DNA from: Micromonospora purpureochromogenes
Lineage (GTDB): Bacteria; Actinomycetota; Actinomycetes; Mycobacteriales; Micromonosporaceae
Length of the DNA stretch: 64,000 bases
NCBI RefSeq assembly: GCF_900091515.1
Contig: NZ_LT607410.1
Span: 496,001 to 560,000 of the forward strand
Direction of reading: 5' to 3'
The notes beneath the pieces were generated by a model. That model was not told where the DNA came from. It made no database searches and saw only the letters and a program-made list of their open reading frames with translations. Within the stretch, counting starts at the first letter, position 1. Each line of letters opens with the position of its first letter. The position numbers were made by a program, and so were the translations under genes. This document shows positions 1 through 7,611 of this stretch, one piece after another.

Positions 1-464
1 CCGGGCACCAGCATCCCGTGGTGGGCGTCGGGGACCTCCAGCACGTGCGGGGTGAGCCGGCGCGCCACGGCACCGTCCCAGGAGGGGTCGGCGGTGCCGC
101 CGACCAGCAGGACCGGCGCGGTGGCCCGGGCCAGCGCCTCGACCACCTCGGGCCGGTGCAGCAGCGGGGTCAGCCAGACGGCGGCGAGTCCCCGGTCGGC
201 GGCGAGCGGGGCGGCCAGCGACCCGAGCGACTTGCCGACCAGCAGGTCGGTCCGCTCGCCCAGCGCCTGCTCGACCTGCCCGACGACCCACCCGACGGCG
301 GCGGCCGGGCCGTCCCGGTCAGGCGCGAAGCGCTCCGGCGCCGCCCAGGTGATCTCGTGGACGTCGAAGCCCGTCCGCCGCAGCGCCTCGCCGGTGTACG
401 CGAAGAGCGGGTAACGGGTGTCGTAGCCCCGGCCGGGGATGAGCACCGCGCGCCGATCCGCCAT
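1..464 (-). CDS. Alpha/beta-hydrolase family protein (3' end outside window)
   Basis: Small serine-hydrolase-like protein. The visible N-terminal ~154 residues contain a nucleophile-elbow-like motif GKSLGS and, later, a substrate-pocket segment LLVGGTADPSWDG followed by a histidine-rich DAHHGM, the expected place for the catalytic Asp/His. The start ATG at 464 has a clear AAGGAG ribosome site about 8 bases upstream. The gene runs off the left edge, so its end is missing. It is clearly paralogous to the gene at 12111-12647: both share LVGGTAD, GKSLG and AAVWLTPLL-type segments. Substrate unknown. Confidence 0.8.
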   Translation of the reverse strand, partial: MADRRAVLIPGRGYDTRYPLFAYTGEALRRTGFDVHEITWAAPERFAPDRDGPAAAVGWVVGQVEQALGERTDLLVGKSLGSLAAPLAADRGLAAVWLTPLLHRPEVVEALARATAPVLLVGGTADPSWDGAVARRLTPHVLEVPDAHHGMLVP

Positions 465-550
465 GGTCGATCTCCTTCCGCCGGCCCTCACCGTAGCCGC
501 CGATGCCGATTCCCCACGACGGGAAATCGGCGCTGGGTAACGTCGGCAGC

Positions 551-982
551 ATGTGGCCTCGGATCGGTGGACTGCGCACGCTCGCCCTCGGCACCCCGGG
601 GCAGCTGCGGACCAACCTCAACACCCTGGTGCTGGCCGGGGTGAAGACGGCGACCGCCGCCCTGCTCACCGAGTACGCCGAGGAGGGCGAGGAGCTGGAG
701 CACGTCGGCGAACGGCTCGTCCTGGTGGACGGCGTCGACGCCCTCGCCGGGGTCGTCGAAATCACCGGCGTCGAGGTGGTCCGCTTCGCCGACGTTCCGT
801 GGGACTTCGCCCGCGCCGAGGGCGAGGGCGACCGCTCGATCGAGGAGTGGCGGGCGGGGCACGCCGCCTACTGGGCGCGCGTCGGCACCCCGGTCACCGA
901 CGACACCGAGATCGCCTGCCTGCGCATCCGGCTGGTCTCCGCCGGGGACGGCGGCGTCGCCACCGGAGACCTCAGCACCTGA
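551..982 (+). CDS. ASCH domain-containing protein
   Basis: A 143-residue protein with the ASCH fold signature: an N-terminal LALGTPGQLRTNLNTLVLAGVKTATA segment (read here in pieces around the conserved G-x-K-T-A-T), and a C-terminal W-R-x-G-H-x-x-Y-W motif. ASCH proteins are PUA-like putative RNA-binding or nucleoside-modifying proteins; the exact function here is not known. The upstream in-frame ATG at 503 is possible, but the ATG at 551 starts directly at the conserved region. It stands alone between the hydrolase and a convergent flavin oxidoreductase. Confidence 0.8.
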   Translation: MWPRIGGLRTLALGTPGQLRTNLNTLVLAGVKTATAALLTEYAEEGEELEHVGERLVLVDGVDALAGVVEITGVEVVRFADVPWDFARAEGEGDRSIEEWRAGHAAYWARVGTPVTDDTEIACLRIRLVSAGDGGVATGDLST

Positions 983-992
983 GGGGGCCGGG

Positions 993-1874
993 TCAGGCGG
1001 TGCGCAGCTCGGGCAGGAGGCGGGTGGCGACGTCCACCAGCACCGCCTCGTCGCCGGCGTACCAGCTGCTGGCCCGGGGCCAGTGCGTGATGACGTCGGT
1101 GAAGCCGAGCGCCGCCGCCCGGGCCACCTGCTCGGCGAAGAAGTCGGCGCTGCTCAGTGAGAAGGCCGGCGCCGAGTCCAGCGACAGGTAGCGGTCCACT
1201 GTGGCCGGGTCCCGACCGGCGGCGTCCAGCGTCTGGTCCAGCCGGGCGCAGAGCTGCCCGACCCCGTCCCACCAGCTCGTCAGGTCGTCCTCGCCGGTGC
1301 CGGTGGTGACCCAGCCCTGCCCGAAGCGGGCCACCAGCCGCATCGACCGGGGACCGTTCGCGGCCACCACGAACGGCACCCGGGGCTGTTGCACACAGCC
1401 CGGGTTGTTGCGCGCGTCCACCGCGGCGAACCAGTCACCCCGCCAGGTGACGCCGTCCTCCCGCAGCACCAGGTCGAGCAGCTCGGTGAACTCGCCGAAG
1501 CGGTCCACCCGCTGCCGGGGCGGCAGGGTCTCGCCGCCCAGCACCGCCGAGTCGAACCCGATGCCGCCCGCCCCGAGCCCGAGCAGCACCCGGCCGGCCG
1601 ACACGTCGTCGAGGGCGGTGACCTGCCGGGCGAAGGCCGCCGGGTGCCGGAAGTTGGGCGAGGCGACCAGGGTGCCGAGCCGGATCCGGGAGGTCACCGT
1701 CGCGGCGGCGGTCAGGGTGGCCATGGAGTCGAACCAGGGGCCGTCAACGAGGTCGCGCCAGCCCAGGTGGTCGTACGTCCAGGCGTGGTCGAAGCCCCAC
1801 TCGTCCGCCTGGCGCCAGCGGCGCTGCGACTCCGACCAGCGCTGGTCGGGAAGGATCACGATGCCAATCCGCAT
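993..1874 (-). CDS. LLM-class (luciferase-like) flavin-dependent oxidoreductase
   Basis: About 293 residues with the bacterial luciferase-like TIM barrel. The N-terminus MRIGIVILPDQRW is a first beta strand, followed by DEWGFDHAWTYDHL, by RIRLGTLVASPNFRHPAAFARQ (in pieces), and by GRVLLGLGAGG, the typical flavin/F420-binding core. Such proteins use FMNH2 or F420 to oxidise or reduce small molecules; the substrate cannot be inferred. The chosen ATG at 1874 starts exactly at the conserved strand; an upstream in-frame start at 1910 would run into the divergent promoter. The neighbouring divergent PadR gene may regulate it. Confidence 0.85.
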   Translation of the reverse strand: MRIGIVILPDQRWSESQRRWRQADEWGFDHAWTYDHLGWRDLVDGPWFDSMATLTAAATVTSRIRLGTLVASPNFRHPAAFARQVTALDDVSAGRVLLGLGAGGIGFDSAVLGGETLPPRQRVDRFGEFTELLDLVLREDGVTWRGDWFAAVDARNNPGCVQQPRVPFVVAANGPRSMRLVARFGQGWVTTGTGEDDLTSWWDGVGQLCARLDQTLDAAGRDPATVDRYLSLDSAPAFSLSSADFFAEQVARAAALGFTDVITHWPRASSWYAGDEAVLVDVATRLLPELRTA

Positions 1875-1926
1875 GATCGCCAGGGTACGGGCCGACCCGG
1901 CCCGGGCCACCCGACCCGGGTCTGTT

Positions 1927-1951
1927 CATACATCGATCATCTGTATATGAT
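1927..1951 (+). promoter_or_regulatory. Divergent promoter with PadR-type dyad
   Basis: CATACA at 1927-1932 and TGTATATG at 1942-1949 form an imperfect inverted repeat. A good -10 hexamer, TATGAT, lies at 1946-1951, so the repeat overlaps the promoter. The ATG at 1959 is seven bases after the -10, which suggests a leaderless transcript. An operator for the PadR regulator encoded just downstream is inferred. Confidence 0.45.
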
Positions 1952-1958
1952 CCGGCGC

Positions 1959-2288
1959 ATGGCGGCGATGCGTGAACCGACCTTCCTGATCCTCACCGCG
2001 CTCGCCGGCGGTCCACGGCACGGCTACGGCATCGTCCAGGACGTCGCCGTCCTCTCCGAGCAGCGGGTGACCCTGCTCCCCGGCACCCTCTACACCGCGC
2101 TGGACCGGCTCACCGCCGAGGGCCTGGTGGAGCCCGACCGGGAGGAGACCGTGGACGGTCGGCGGCGCCGTTACTTCCGACTCACCTCCGACGGGCACGC
2201 CGCCCTCGGCGCCGAGGCCAGCCGGCTGCGCCAGCTCGCCACCGCCGCCGAGGCCCGGCTGCGCGCGTTCCGCCCCGGCACCGCCTGA
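1959..2288 (+). CDS. PadR family transcriptional regulator
   Basis: About 109 residues of winged-helix PadR type: MREPTFLILTALAGGPRHGYG is the signature first helix (seen here as separate conserved segments T-F-L-I-L and R-H-G-Y-G), then LLPGTLYTALDRLTAEGLVEP, the recognition helix and wing, and RRRYFRLTSDG. No ligand domain is visible. Three in-frame ATGs occur (1947, 1959, 1968); none has a ribosome site, and 1959 is the best leaderless start behind TATGAT. It is followed after about 100 bases by a membrane protein gene on the same strand, a common arrangement for PadR-controlled transport genes. Confidence 0.85.
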   Translation: MAAMREPTFLILTALAGGPRHGYGIVQDVAVLSEQRVTLLPGTLYTALDRLTAEGLVEPDREETVDGRRRRYFRLTSDGHAALGAEASRLRQLATAAEARLRAFRPGTA

Positions 2289-2391
2289 ACCGCCACCACC
2301 CGAACCGCGCGGCACCATTCCCCGTCCCGCCAGTCGGCGGGACCGCACCCCGCACCACCCGAGGCGAGACCGAGCCCCCGGAGGGAAGGCC

Positions 2392-3495
2392 ATGGCATCG
2401 ACCGGCGACCCGCTCGCGCGCCGCTACCGCCGCCTGCTGCGCTGCTATCCACGCGCCTACCGGCGGGAGCGCGGCGACGAACTGGTCGCCCTGCTGCTCG
2501 ACACCGCACCGCCCGGACGCACCAGGCCACGGGCGCGGGAGGCCGTCGACCTGATCCGGAACGGGATGCGCTGCCGGCTCGGTCGACCGGCCAGCAGCAC
2601 GGTCGTCGCCTGGGCGGCGCTGGCCGCGGTCGTCTGCGGGCTCTTCAGCGCGGCACTGTCCGCCCGGGTCGCCTGGGAGACCGCCCGACCGCTGTCGGGC
2701 CGCGCCGAGACCGGTGCCGTCTTCCGGACCGTGCTGCCCGACCGCACACCGGACGAGATCACCACCCCGTCGACGTTCTTCGGGTACTACACCCAGCCGC
2801 TGACCCTGCAAGCGCTGGACAACCTGCTCCTCGGCGACGGCGGGGAGTACCAGCAGACCGCCACCGACGCGTGGGCCGCCGGCCCGCCACCCGCCCCGCC
2901 CGAGCAGACGGTCGCGGTCGCCCAGCGTCGGCTCGGGGAAGCCGGCTGGCACCTCGACCAGTCGGCGGCGGAGACCTTCGACAACTGCGCCGACAAGCTC
3001 TGCGGCTCCTTCGTGCCGGTCACCTACACCACCCTCGACGCCAGCCGCGGGGACACCCTCCTCACCGTCACGGTCAACTCGCGGCCGGAGCCCGAGTCCC
3101 CGTACCTGTCGATCGCCCTGCGCCGCACCACGCCGCCGCTGGTCCTCCCGGCCGCGGTCGCCGGCGGGCTGCTCGGCGCGCTGGCCGGCTGGCTGGTCTT
3201 CGGCTGGGCGAGCCGGCGCACCGAGACGCCCCACCCGGCCCGAGCGGTGGTGAAGGTCCTCCTCGGGGCGACGCTCTTCCTCTGGTGGGTGCCGGTCCTG
3301 GTGTCCGTGCCGGCGCTGGTGAACCACCACCGGGCCGAGCCGCACCCACAGTGGCACCCGCTCTGGGAGTGGCTGGGCCAGCCGACCTTCTCGCTGTTCT
3401 TCCTGGTCGGATCGGTGAGCGCGCTGCTCGGGATCGCCCTGGCCACCCTGCCCGGGCGGGACGCCGACCGGGTGCGGACCCTCGTTGGCGGCTGA
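2392..3495 (+). CDS. Membrane protein with permease-prefix-like N-terminus
   Basis: A 367-residue protein of unrecognised function. The first 35 residues (ARRYRRLLRCYPRAYRRERGDELVALLLD region) resemble the short cytoplasmic prefix often seen on actinobacterial permease-associated proteins. Membrane segments are visible near residues 70-90, 245-265, 285-305 and 335-355, with an extracytoplasmic loop of about 150 residues between the first two that has two cysteines (N-C-A-D-K-L-C). The ATG at 2392 follows a GGAGGGAAGG ribosome site. It probably forms a PadR-regulated unit with the upstream gene. Confidence 0.7.
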   Translation: MASTGDPLARRYRRLLRCYPRAYRRERGDELVALLLDTAPPGRTRPRAREAVDLIRNGMRCRLGRPASSTVVAWAALAAVVCGLFSAALSARVAWETARPLSGRAETGAVFRTVLPDRTPDEITTPSTFFGYYTQPLTLQALDNLLLGDGGEYQQTATDAWAAGPPPAPPEQTVAVAQRRLGEAGWHLDQSAAETFDNCADKLCGSFVPVTYTTLDASRGDTLLTVTVNSRPEPESPYLSIALRRTTPPLVLPAAVAGGLLGALAGWLVFGWASRRTETPHPARAVVKVLLGATLFLWWVPVLVSVPALVNHHRAEPHPQWHPLWEWLGQPTFSLFFLVGSVSALLGIALATLPGRDADRVRTLVGG

Positions 3496-3503
3496 GTCTT
3501 TGG

Positions 3504-4067
3504 TCAGCCCGCCAGTTTGATCATCATCCGGGGCAGGTGCGGATCGAGGGTGGCCGGGTCCGCCGCGGCCACCTCGGCGGGTGTCCACCACCGGACGGCC
3601 CGGAACTCCCCCGGGTCGGGCGTGAGCGGCTGGTCCCGACGGCCCGCCAGCACGTACCAGAGGCTCACGTCGACGTGCCGGTCCTCGGGCGGGCCGACCG
3701 TCGGCGTGACGGTGAGGAAGAGCGGACGTTCACCGGGCTCCGGCGCAAAGACCGCCGGCACACCCAGCTCCTCGACCACCTCCCGGCGTACGGTCTGCGC
3801 CGGATGTTCGCCGGGCTCCACGTGGCCGCCGGTGGGTAGCCACCGCCCGGCGTTGCGGTGGTCGACCAGCAGGACGCCGCCGTCGGTGGCGTCGCGCAGC
3901 AGGAAGTACGCGACGAGGTGCGGCGACGGGGTGCGGGGCTTCGCCCGCCGGAAGACGTCGTCGGTCGCCGCCAGCCAGTCCAGGCACTGCGCCCGGTGCG
4001 CCGCCTCCAGCTCGTCGAGCGGTGCGATCGACTCGACCAGCGCCCGGATCTCGTCCAGCACCCGCAT
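3504..4067 (-). CDS. NUDIX hydrolase
   Basis: About 187 residues with a complete Nudix box: GGHVEPGE...RREVVEELG, giving the G-x5-E-x7-R-E-x-x-E-E-x-G pattern needed for metal-dependent cleavage of nucleoside-diphosphate-linked compounds. The substrate is not predictable. The ATG at 4067 has AGGATA upstream; an alternative GTG at 4088 overlaps the stop of the upstream LysR gene in a GTGA arrangement, so the two genes may be translationally coupled. Confidence 0.87.
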   Translation of the reverse strand: MRVLDEIRALVESIAPLDELEAAHRAQCLDWLAATDDVFRRAKPRTPSPHLVAYFLLRDATDGGVLLVDHRNAGRWLPTGGHVEPGEHPAQTVRREVVEELGVPAVFAPEPGERPLFLTVTPTVGPPEDRHVDVSLWYVLAGRRDQPLTPDPGEFRAVRWWTPAEVAAADPATLDPHLPRMMIKLAG

Positions 4068-4084
4068 GGCGGGTATCCTGCCAG

Positions 4085-4972
4085 TCACCCTCGGCCCGCG
4101 GTGTCCGCCGCGGCCCGGACGAACTCGCGTACCCGCTCGGTGGTGTTGGTCTCCCGCCAGACCGGGCCCCGCCGGATGGGCGGCGCGTCGTGGATCGGCA
4201 CGTAGGCGACGTCCGGGCGCGGGTAGTACCGCCGGGTGTGCTCGCCGACCGGCAGCACGCCACGGCCCATCGCGACCAGCGAGAGCATCTCCGAAAATGT
4301 GTTGCCGACCGGTCCTGTCGGCACCGGGCGTCCGGACGGCGTGCGGTCCGGGGTGCGGTCACGTTTGAACTCCGCCGAGGTCACCGCCGGGTACTGCACC
4401 ACCGGGTGGTCGGCGAGCACCTCCAGGGAGACGGACTCCGCGCCGGCCAGCGGATGCCCGGCCGCCACCGCCAGCACCCGGCCCTCCGACAGCAGCGCCG
4501 GGCCGTTGGCCATGTCGTCGAACGGGTACGCGGCGATGAGCACGTCGATCGAGCCGTCCACCAGGCTGGACCGGGAGTTCGCCAGCTGGGCCTCGTGGAC
4601 GTGCACCTCGCAGTCGGGGTGCCGCTCGCGGAACAGGTTGACCGCGCGGAGCAGCACCGGCGCCGTCCACTCGCCGAGGAAGGCGACCCGCAGCTCGCCG
4701 GTGACGCCACGCCCGGCCTCGACGGCCCGCCGTACGGCGTCCTCCATCCCGGCGACCAAGGGTCGCAGGTCGTCGGCGAGCCGGTGGCCGATCGGGGTGA
4801 GGCGGACGACCCGGCTGGTGCGCTCGAAGAGCGGCGCGCCGATCCGCCGTTCCAGCTTCTTCACCACGTGGCTGATCCGCCCGGTGGTGACCCGCAACCG
4901 CTCGGCGGTCCGCCCGAAGTGCAGCTCCTCGGCGAGGGTCAGGAAGGTCTCAACCTCGTGCCGCTCCAGCAA
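4085..4972 (-). CDS. LysR family transcriptional regulator
   Basis: About 295 residues. The N-terminal winged HTH is plain: LERHEVETFLTLAEELHFGRTAERL, then VTTGRISHVVKKLERRIGAPLFERTSR and VRLTPIG. An effector-binding domain follows. The proposed start is TTG at 4972 with GGGAG nine bases upstream; an open frame continues to 5092 but would cover the divergent promoter and the LysR box, so the short form is preferred. It is divergent from the DUF1801 gene at 5092, the likely target. Confidence 0.85.
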   Translation of the reverse strand: MLERHEVETFLTLAEELHFGRTAERLRVTTGRISHVVKKLERRIGAPLFERTSRVVRLTPIGHRLADDLRPLVAGMEDAVRRAVEAGRGVTGELRVAFLGEWTAPVLLRAVNLFRERHPDCEVHVHEAQLANSRSSLVDGSIDVLIAAYPFDDMANGPALLSEGRVLAVAAGHPLAGAESVSLEVLADHPVVQYPAVTSAEFKRDRTPDRTPSGRPVPTGPVGNTFSEMLSLVAMGRGVLPVGEHTRRYYPRPDVAYVPIHDAPPIRRGPVWRETNTTERVREFVRAAADTAGRG

Positions 4973-4983
4973 CCCCGGCTCCC

Positions 4984-5006
4984 ATCGTTGAATCCGGTTC
5001 AACGAT
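4984..5006. promoter_or_regulatory. LysR-box palindrome
   Basis: Perfect 9-bp arms ATCGTTGAA and TTCAACGAT separated by five bases, containing the T-N11-A motif typical of LysR-type operators. It lies just upstream of the proposed LysR start and between the divergent LysR and DUF1801 genes. Confidence 0.7.
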
Positions 5007-5091
5007 CGTAGTCCGATCGCGGCTTGGTCGCGTTCCCCGCTCCGACCAGGCTGGAAGCCGGCAGGGAAATCGCTACGCCGAGGAGCGCGCA

Positions 5092-5454
5092 ATGAGTACG
5101 ACCACCGTCACCGAATACCTCGCCGGGCTCGACGAGCCACTGCGGGAGGTCGCCGCGAGGCTGCGGCCGGTCATAGAGGCGGCGCTGCCCGGCGCCACCG
5201 GCGCCATCTGGCACGGCCACCCGGTCTGGGGTCGCGGGGACCGGCCGGGACCGGACCCGGTCTGCCTGGTCAAGGCGTACCCGTCGTACCTGACCTTCGG
5301 GCTCTGGCACGGCCAGCAGGTCGACGACCCGTCGGGCCGGCTGCTGCCGGGCGCCCGGTCGATGGCGTCGGTGAAGCTGCGGGCCGCCGACGAGGTCGAC
5401 CCGGCGCTGTTCGGCGACTGGCTGCGCCAGGCGTACGCCCGGGAGGCGGCGTGA
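5092..5454 (+). CDS. DUF1801 domain-containing protein
   Basis: A 120-residue YdhG/DUF1801-type protein: YLAGLDEPLREVAARLRPVI at the start, IWHGHPVWG in the middle and a YPSYLTFGLWHG core. The biochemical role is unknown. The last codons overlap the start of the next gene (GTGA), so the two are a coupled pair under the promoter that carries the LysR palindrome. Confidence 0.8.
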   Translation: MSTTTVTEYLAGLDEPLREVAARLRPVIEAALPGATGAIWHGHPVWGRGDRPGPDPVCLVKAYPSYLTFGLWHGQQVDDPSGRLLPGARSMASVKLRAADEVDPALFGDWLRQAYAREAA

Positions 5455-5837
5455 CCACCGTACGGGTGACCGGCTTCGACCATCTGGTGCTCACCGTCGC
5501 CGACGTCGAGCGCGCCTTGGCGTTCTACTGCGGACCGCTCGGCCTGGCCCCGGTACGCGTCGACGAGTGGCGGGCCGGCACGGTGCCCTTCCCCTCGGTG
5601 CGCGTCGACGCCGGAACCATCATCGACCTGGTCCACGGTCGGCGGGGCTCGGCGAACGTCGACCACTTCTGTCTGGTGGTCGCGCCGCTCGACTGGCACG
5701 AGGTGATCGCCGCCGGTGCCTTCGACGTGGTGGAGGGGCCGGTGGGCCGGTTCGGCGCCCAGGGCTCGGCCACCTCGCTGTACGTCCGCGACCCGGACGG
5801 CAACGTCGTCGAGCTGCGCTGGTACCCGCACGATTGA
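5451..5837 (+). CDS. VOC family protein (glyoxalase/dioxygenase fold)
   Basis: 128 residues with a vicinal-oxygen-chelate repeat: FDHLVLTVADVERALAFYCGPLGL, then VDHFCLVV and the closing VRDPDGNVVELRW. The metal ligands H (first strand), H (NVDHF) and E (VVELR) are all in place, so it may be an active metal enzyme or a binding protein. The GTG start overlaps the upstream DUF1801 stop, which implies coupled translation. Confidence 0.83.
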   Translation: MTTVRVTGFDHLVLTVADVERALAFYCGPLGLAPVRVDEWRAGTVPFPSVRVDAGTIIDLVHGRRGSANVDHFCLVVAPLDWHEVIAAGAFDVVEGPVGRFGAQGSATSLYVRDPDGNVVELRWYPHD

Positions 5838-5916
5838 TCAACGCCCGTGGGGTGGTGACGGGCGCGGCCTGAGCCGCGCCCGGCCCCCGGCACGTCGGCC
5901 GGGCCGGTGCATCGCC

Positions 5917-6297
5917 TCAGCGGTGCTGGACGATCTGGATCGGGTTGCCGTCCGGGTCGGCGGTCCAGGCGATCAGGAGGCGGTCGAGCCAGGGGTGCGG
6001 CGCGGCGAGGGCGGGAGCGCCGTCGGCGATGAGCCGGGACCAGGCGGCGGCGGTGTCGTCGGTCCAGAGGATCACGGCGGCCCGCTGCCCATCGGGCACC
6101 GGATCGAGACCATGGTCGTCCTGGATGGAGCGGACCGACGCGATACCGATCCGGTAGCCGTCGAGCGTCAGGTCGACGTGGATCGGCTCGCCGTCGGTCG
6201 GCACCCGGAAGGTCTCGGTGAAGCCCAGCCGCGTGTAGAACGCCACGGCGCGCGGGACGTCGGCGCTGAAGAGAACAATCTGCGGGGTGCGGAACAC
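5917..6297 (-). CDS. VOC family protein
   Basis: About 126 residues. It begins FRTPQIVLFSADVPRAVAFYTRLGF and ends WTADPDGNPIQIVQH, the bleomycin-resistance/glyoxalase fold. The usual first-strand metal ligand is not evident (Q rather than H), so binding rather than catalysis is possible. GTG at 6297 sits eight bases after an AAGGAAGG ribosome site; a GTG at 6303 is too close to it. Likely co-transcribed with the VOC gene at 6317-6745. Confidence 0.8.
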   Translation of the reverse strand: MFRTPQIVLFSADVPRAVAFYTRLGFTETFRVPTDGEPIHVDLTLDGYRIGIASVRSIQDDHGLDPVPDGQRAAVILWTDDTAAAWSRLIADGAPALAAPHPWLDRLLIAWTADPDGNPIQIVQHR

Positions 6298-6316
6298 CGA
6301 CACCGCCTTCCTTTGA

Positions 6317-6745
6317 CTAGCCGACGAAGATGCAGAACGGGTGACCGGCCAGATCGGCGTAGACGCGGAGCGGCTCGTCGGGGTCGTCGCTGCGGTCGTA
6401 CAGCAGCCGACCACCGAGGCGCATGACGCGCTCGTGCTGCACCTGCAACTCCTCGACCGACGCCACGGTCAGGTCGAGGTGCAGCTGCTGCGGCACCCGG
6501 TTCTCCGGCCAGGTCGATTCCGGCAGCTCGTCGACCTGCTGGAAGGCCAGCTGGGGACCGCCGTCGGGATTCCTCAGCACGAGCCAGTCGCGTCCACGCT
6601 CATCCGCGTGCCCCGCTTGCGGCGGCTCGTCACCAGGCCGGTAGACGAGGCCCAACAGAGATCGGTAGAACTCCGCGAGGGACCTGGCGTCAGTGCAGTC
6701 GAGAACCACTGAACACAGCCTGGGCACGCTTTCCCGGTCGACCAT
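6317..6745 (-). CDS. VOC family protein
   Basis: About 142 residues. RLCSVVLDCTDARSLAEFYRSLLGL opens a VOC domain, HLDLTVASVEELQ is the second half, and it closes with YADLAGHPFCIFVG. Proteins of this subtype are annotated as glyoxalase-like; no substrate is known. ATG 6745 follows a near-perfect GGAGGTGATC ribosome site. It is divergent from the nucleotidyltransferase gene with only 46 bases between the starts. Confidence 0.83.
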   Translation of the reverse strand: MVDRESVPRLCSVVLDCTDARSLAEFYRSLLGLVYRPGDEPPQAGHADERGRDWLVLRNPDGGPQLAFQQVDELPESTWPENRVPQQLHLDLTVASVEELQVQHERVMRLGGRLLYDRSDDPDEPLRVYADLAGHPFCIFVG

Positions 6746-6791
6746 ATCGATCACCTCCGCCGCCATTCTGCCGGCTGCTACGGTCACTCCG

Positions 6792-7568
6792 GTGATCGAG
6801 GAGCTGACGCGCAGATATCTCCGAGCGGTCGATCAGGCACTGCCCGGCTACGTGCGACAGCTCTACGTCGTCGGGTCCGCCGCGCTCGGCGCCTGGCAGC
6901 CCGGCGCCAGCGACGTCGACACGGTGATCATGACATCGCGCCCGGCGACCGCCGAGGACCTGGCCCAGCTCGCGAAGATCCACGCTGAGATGCCTCGGTC
7001 ACCCCACTTCGACGGGGTCTACCTCGAGCCCACGCTGGCGCGGTCCTGGCCGACCGACCGGCGGCCCGTGCCGTTCCTGGTCAACGGCGAGTTCACGACC
7101 GACAAGCCCTGCGGCGAGCTCACGCCGGTGCTGTGGCTGACCTTGCAGCGGTACGGCATCCCGGTCCGCGGCCCGGCCGTCGCAGAGCTGGGGGTACGAG
7201 TCGATCCGGAGCAGTTGCGCCGCTACAACCTCGACAACCTGCGTGACTACTGGCAGTCGACGGTGGCGACCTTCCCGTCAGAGGTGGCCGGCGTGGCCCC
7301 CGACACGGCGGTGGACGGCAGGATCGTCCCCTGGTTCGTGCTCGGACCTGCGCGGTTGCATTACACGCTGGCCCACGGTGACATCATCTCGAAGGCCGCC
7401 GCAGGCGCGTACCTCGCGCAGTTGTTCCCCGAGTACGCCGATCTCGCGCACCGAGCGGTCCGCTGGCGCGCGGGCGAAGCGGAACGGTTCACCGCCACAG
7501 ACGTTGTCACCGCAGGCAACAGCGTCGACGCGGTGGCCGACGACGCCTGGCGTCGCTTCGGACACTGA
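6792..7568 (+). CDS. Nucleotidyltransferase of the aminoglycoside adenylyltransferase/DUF4111 type
   Basis: About 258 residues. The pol-beta nucleotidyltransferase signature is visible: VVGSAALGAWQPGASDVDTVIM, matching G-S-x8-10-S-D-x-D. The C-terminal half is alpha-helical, with the DUF4111-like segment FVLGPARLHYTLAHGDIISKAAAGAYL. Relatives adenylate spectinomycin/streptomycin, but resistance cannot be claimed from sequence alone. GTG 6792 starts just before the first helix (IEELTRRYL); a longer frame reaches 6693 and would overlap the divergent gene. Confidence 0.78.
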   Translation: MIEELTRRYLRAVDQALPGYVRQLYVVGSAALGAWQPGASDVDTVIMTSRPATAEDLAQLAKIHAEMPRSPHFDGVYLEPTLARSWPTDRRPVPFLVNGEFTTDKPCGELTPVLWLTLQRYGIPVRGPAVAELGVRVDPEQLRRYNLDNLRDYWQSTVATFPSEVAGVAPDTAVDGRIVPWFVLGPARLHYTLAHGDIISKAAAGAYLAQLFPEYADLAHRAVRWRAGEAERFTATDVVTAGNSVDAVADDAWRRFGH

Positions 7569-7611
7569 GACACTCCCGCCGCGCGCAGAGCGCCGCCCGA
7601 GGCAGCTCTGC

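Noticed and set aside
2182..3591. 469-residue minus-strand frame opposite the PadR-linked membrane protein
   Set aside because: Gly/Arg/Gln-rich antisense shadow typical of high-GC DNA; the + strand frame has membrane helices and a ribosome site.
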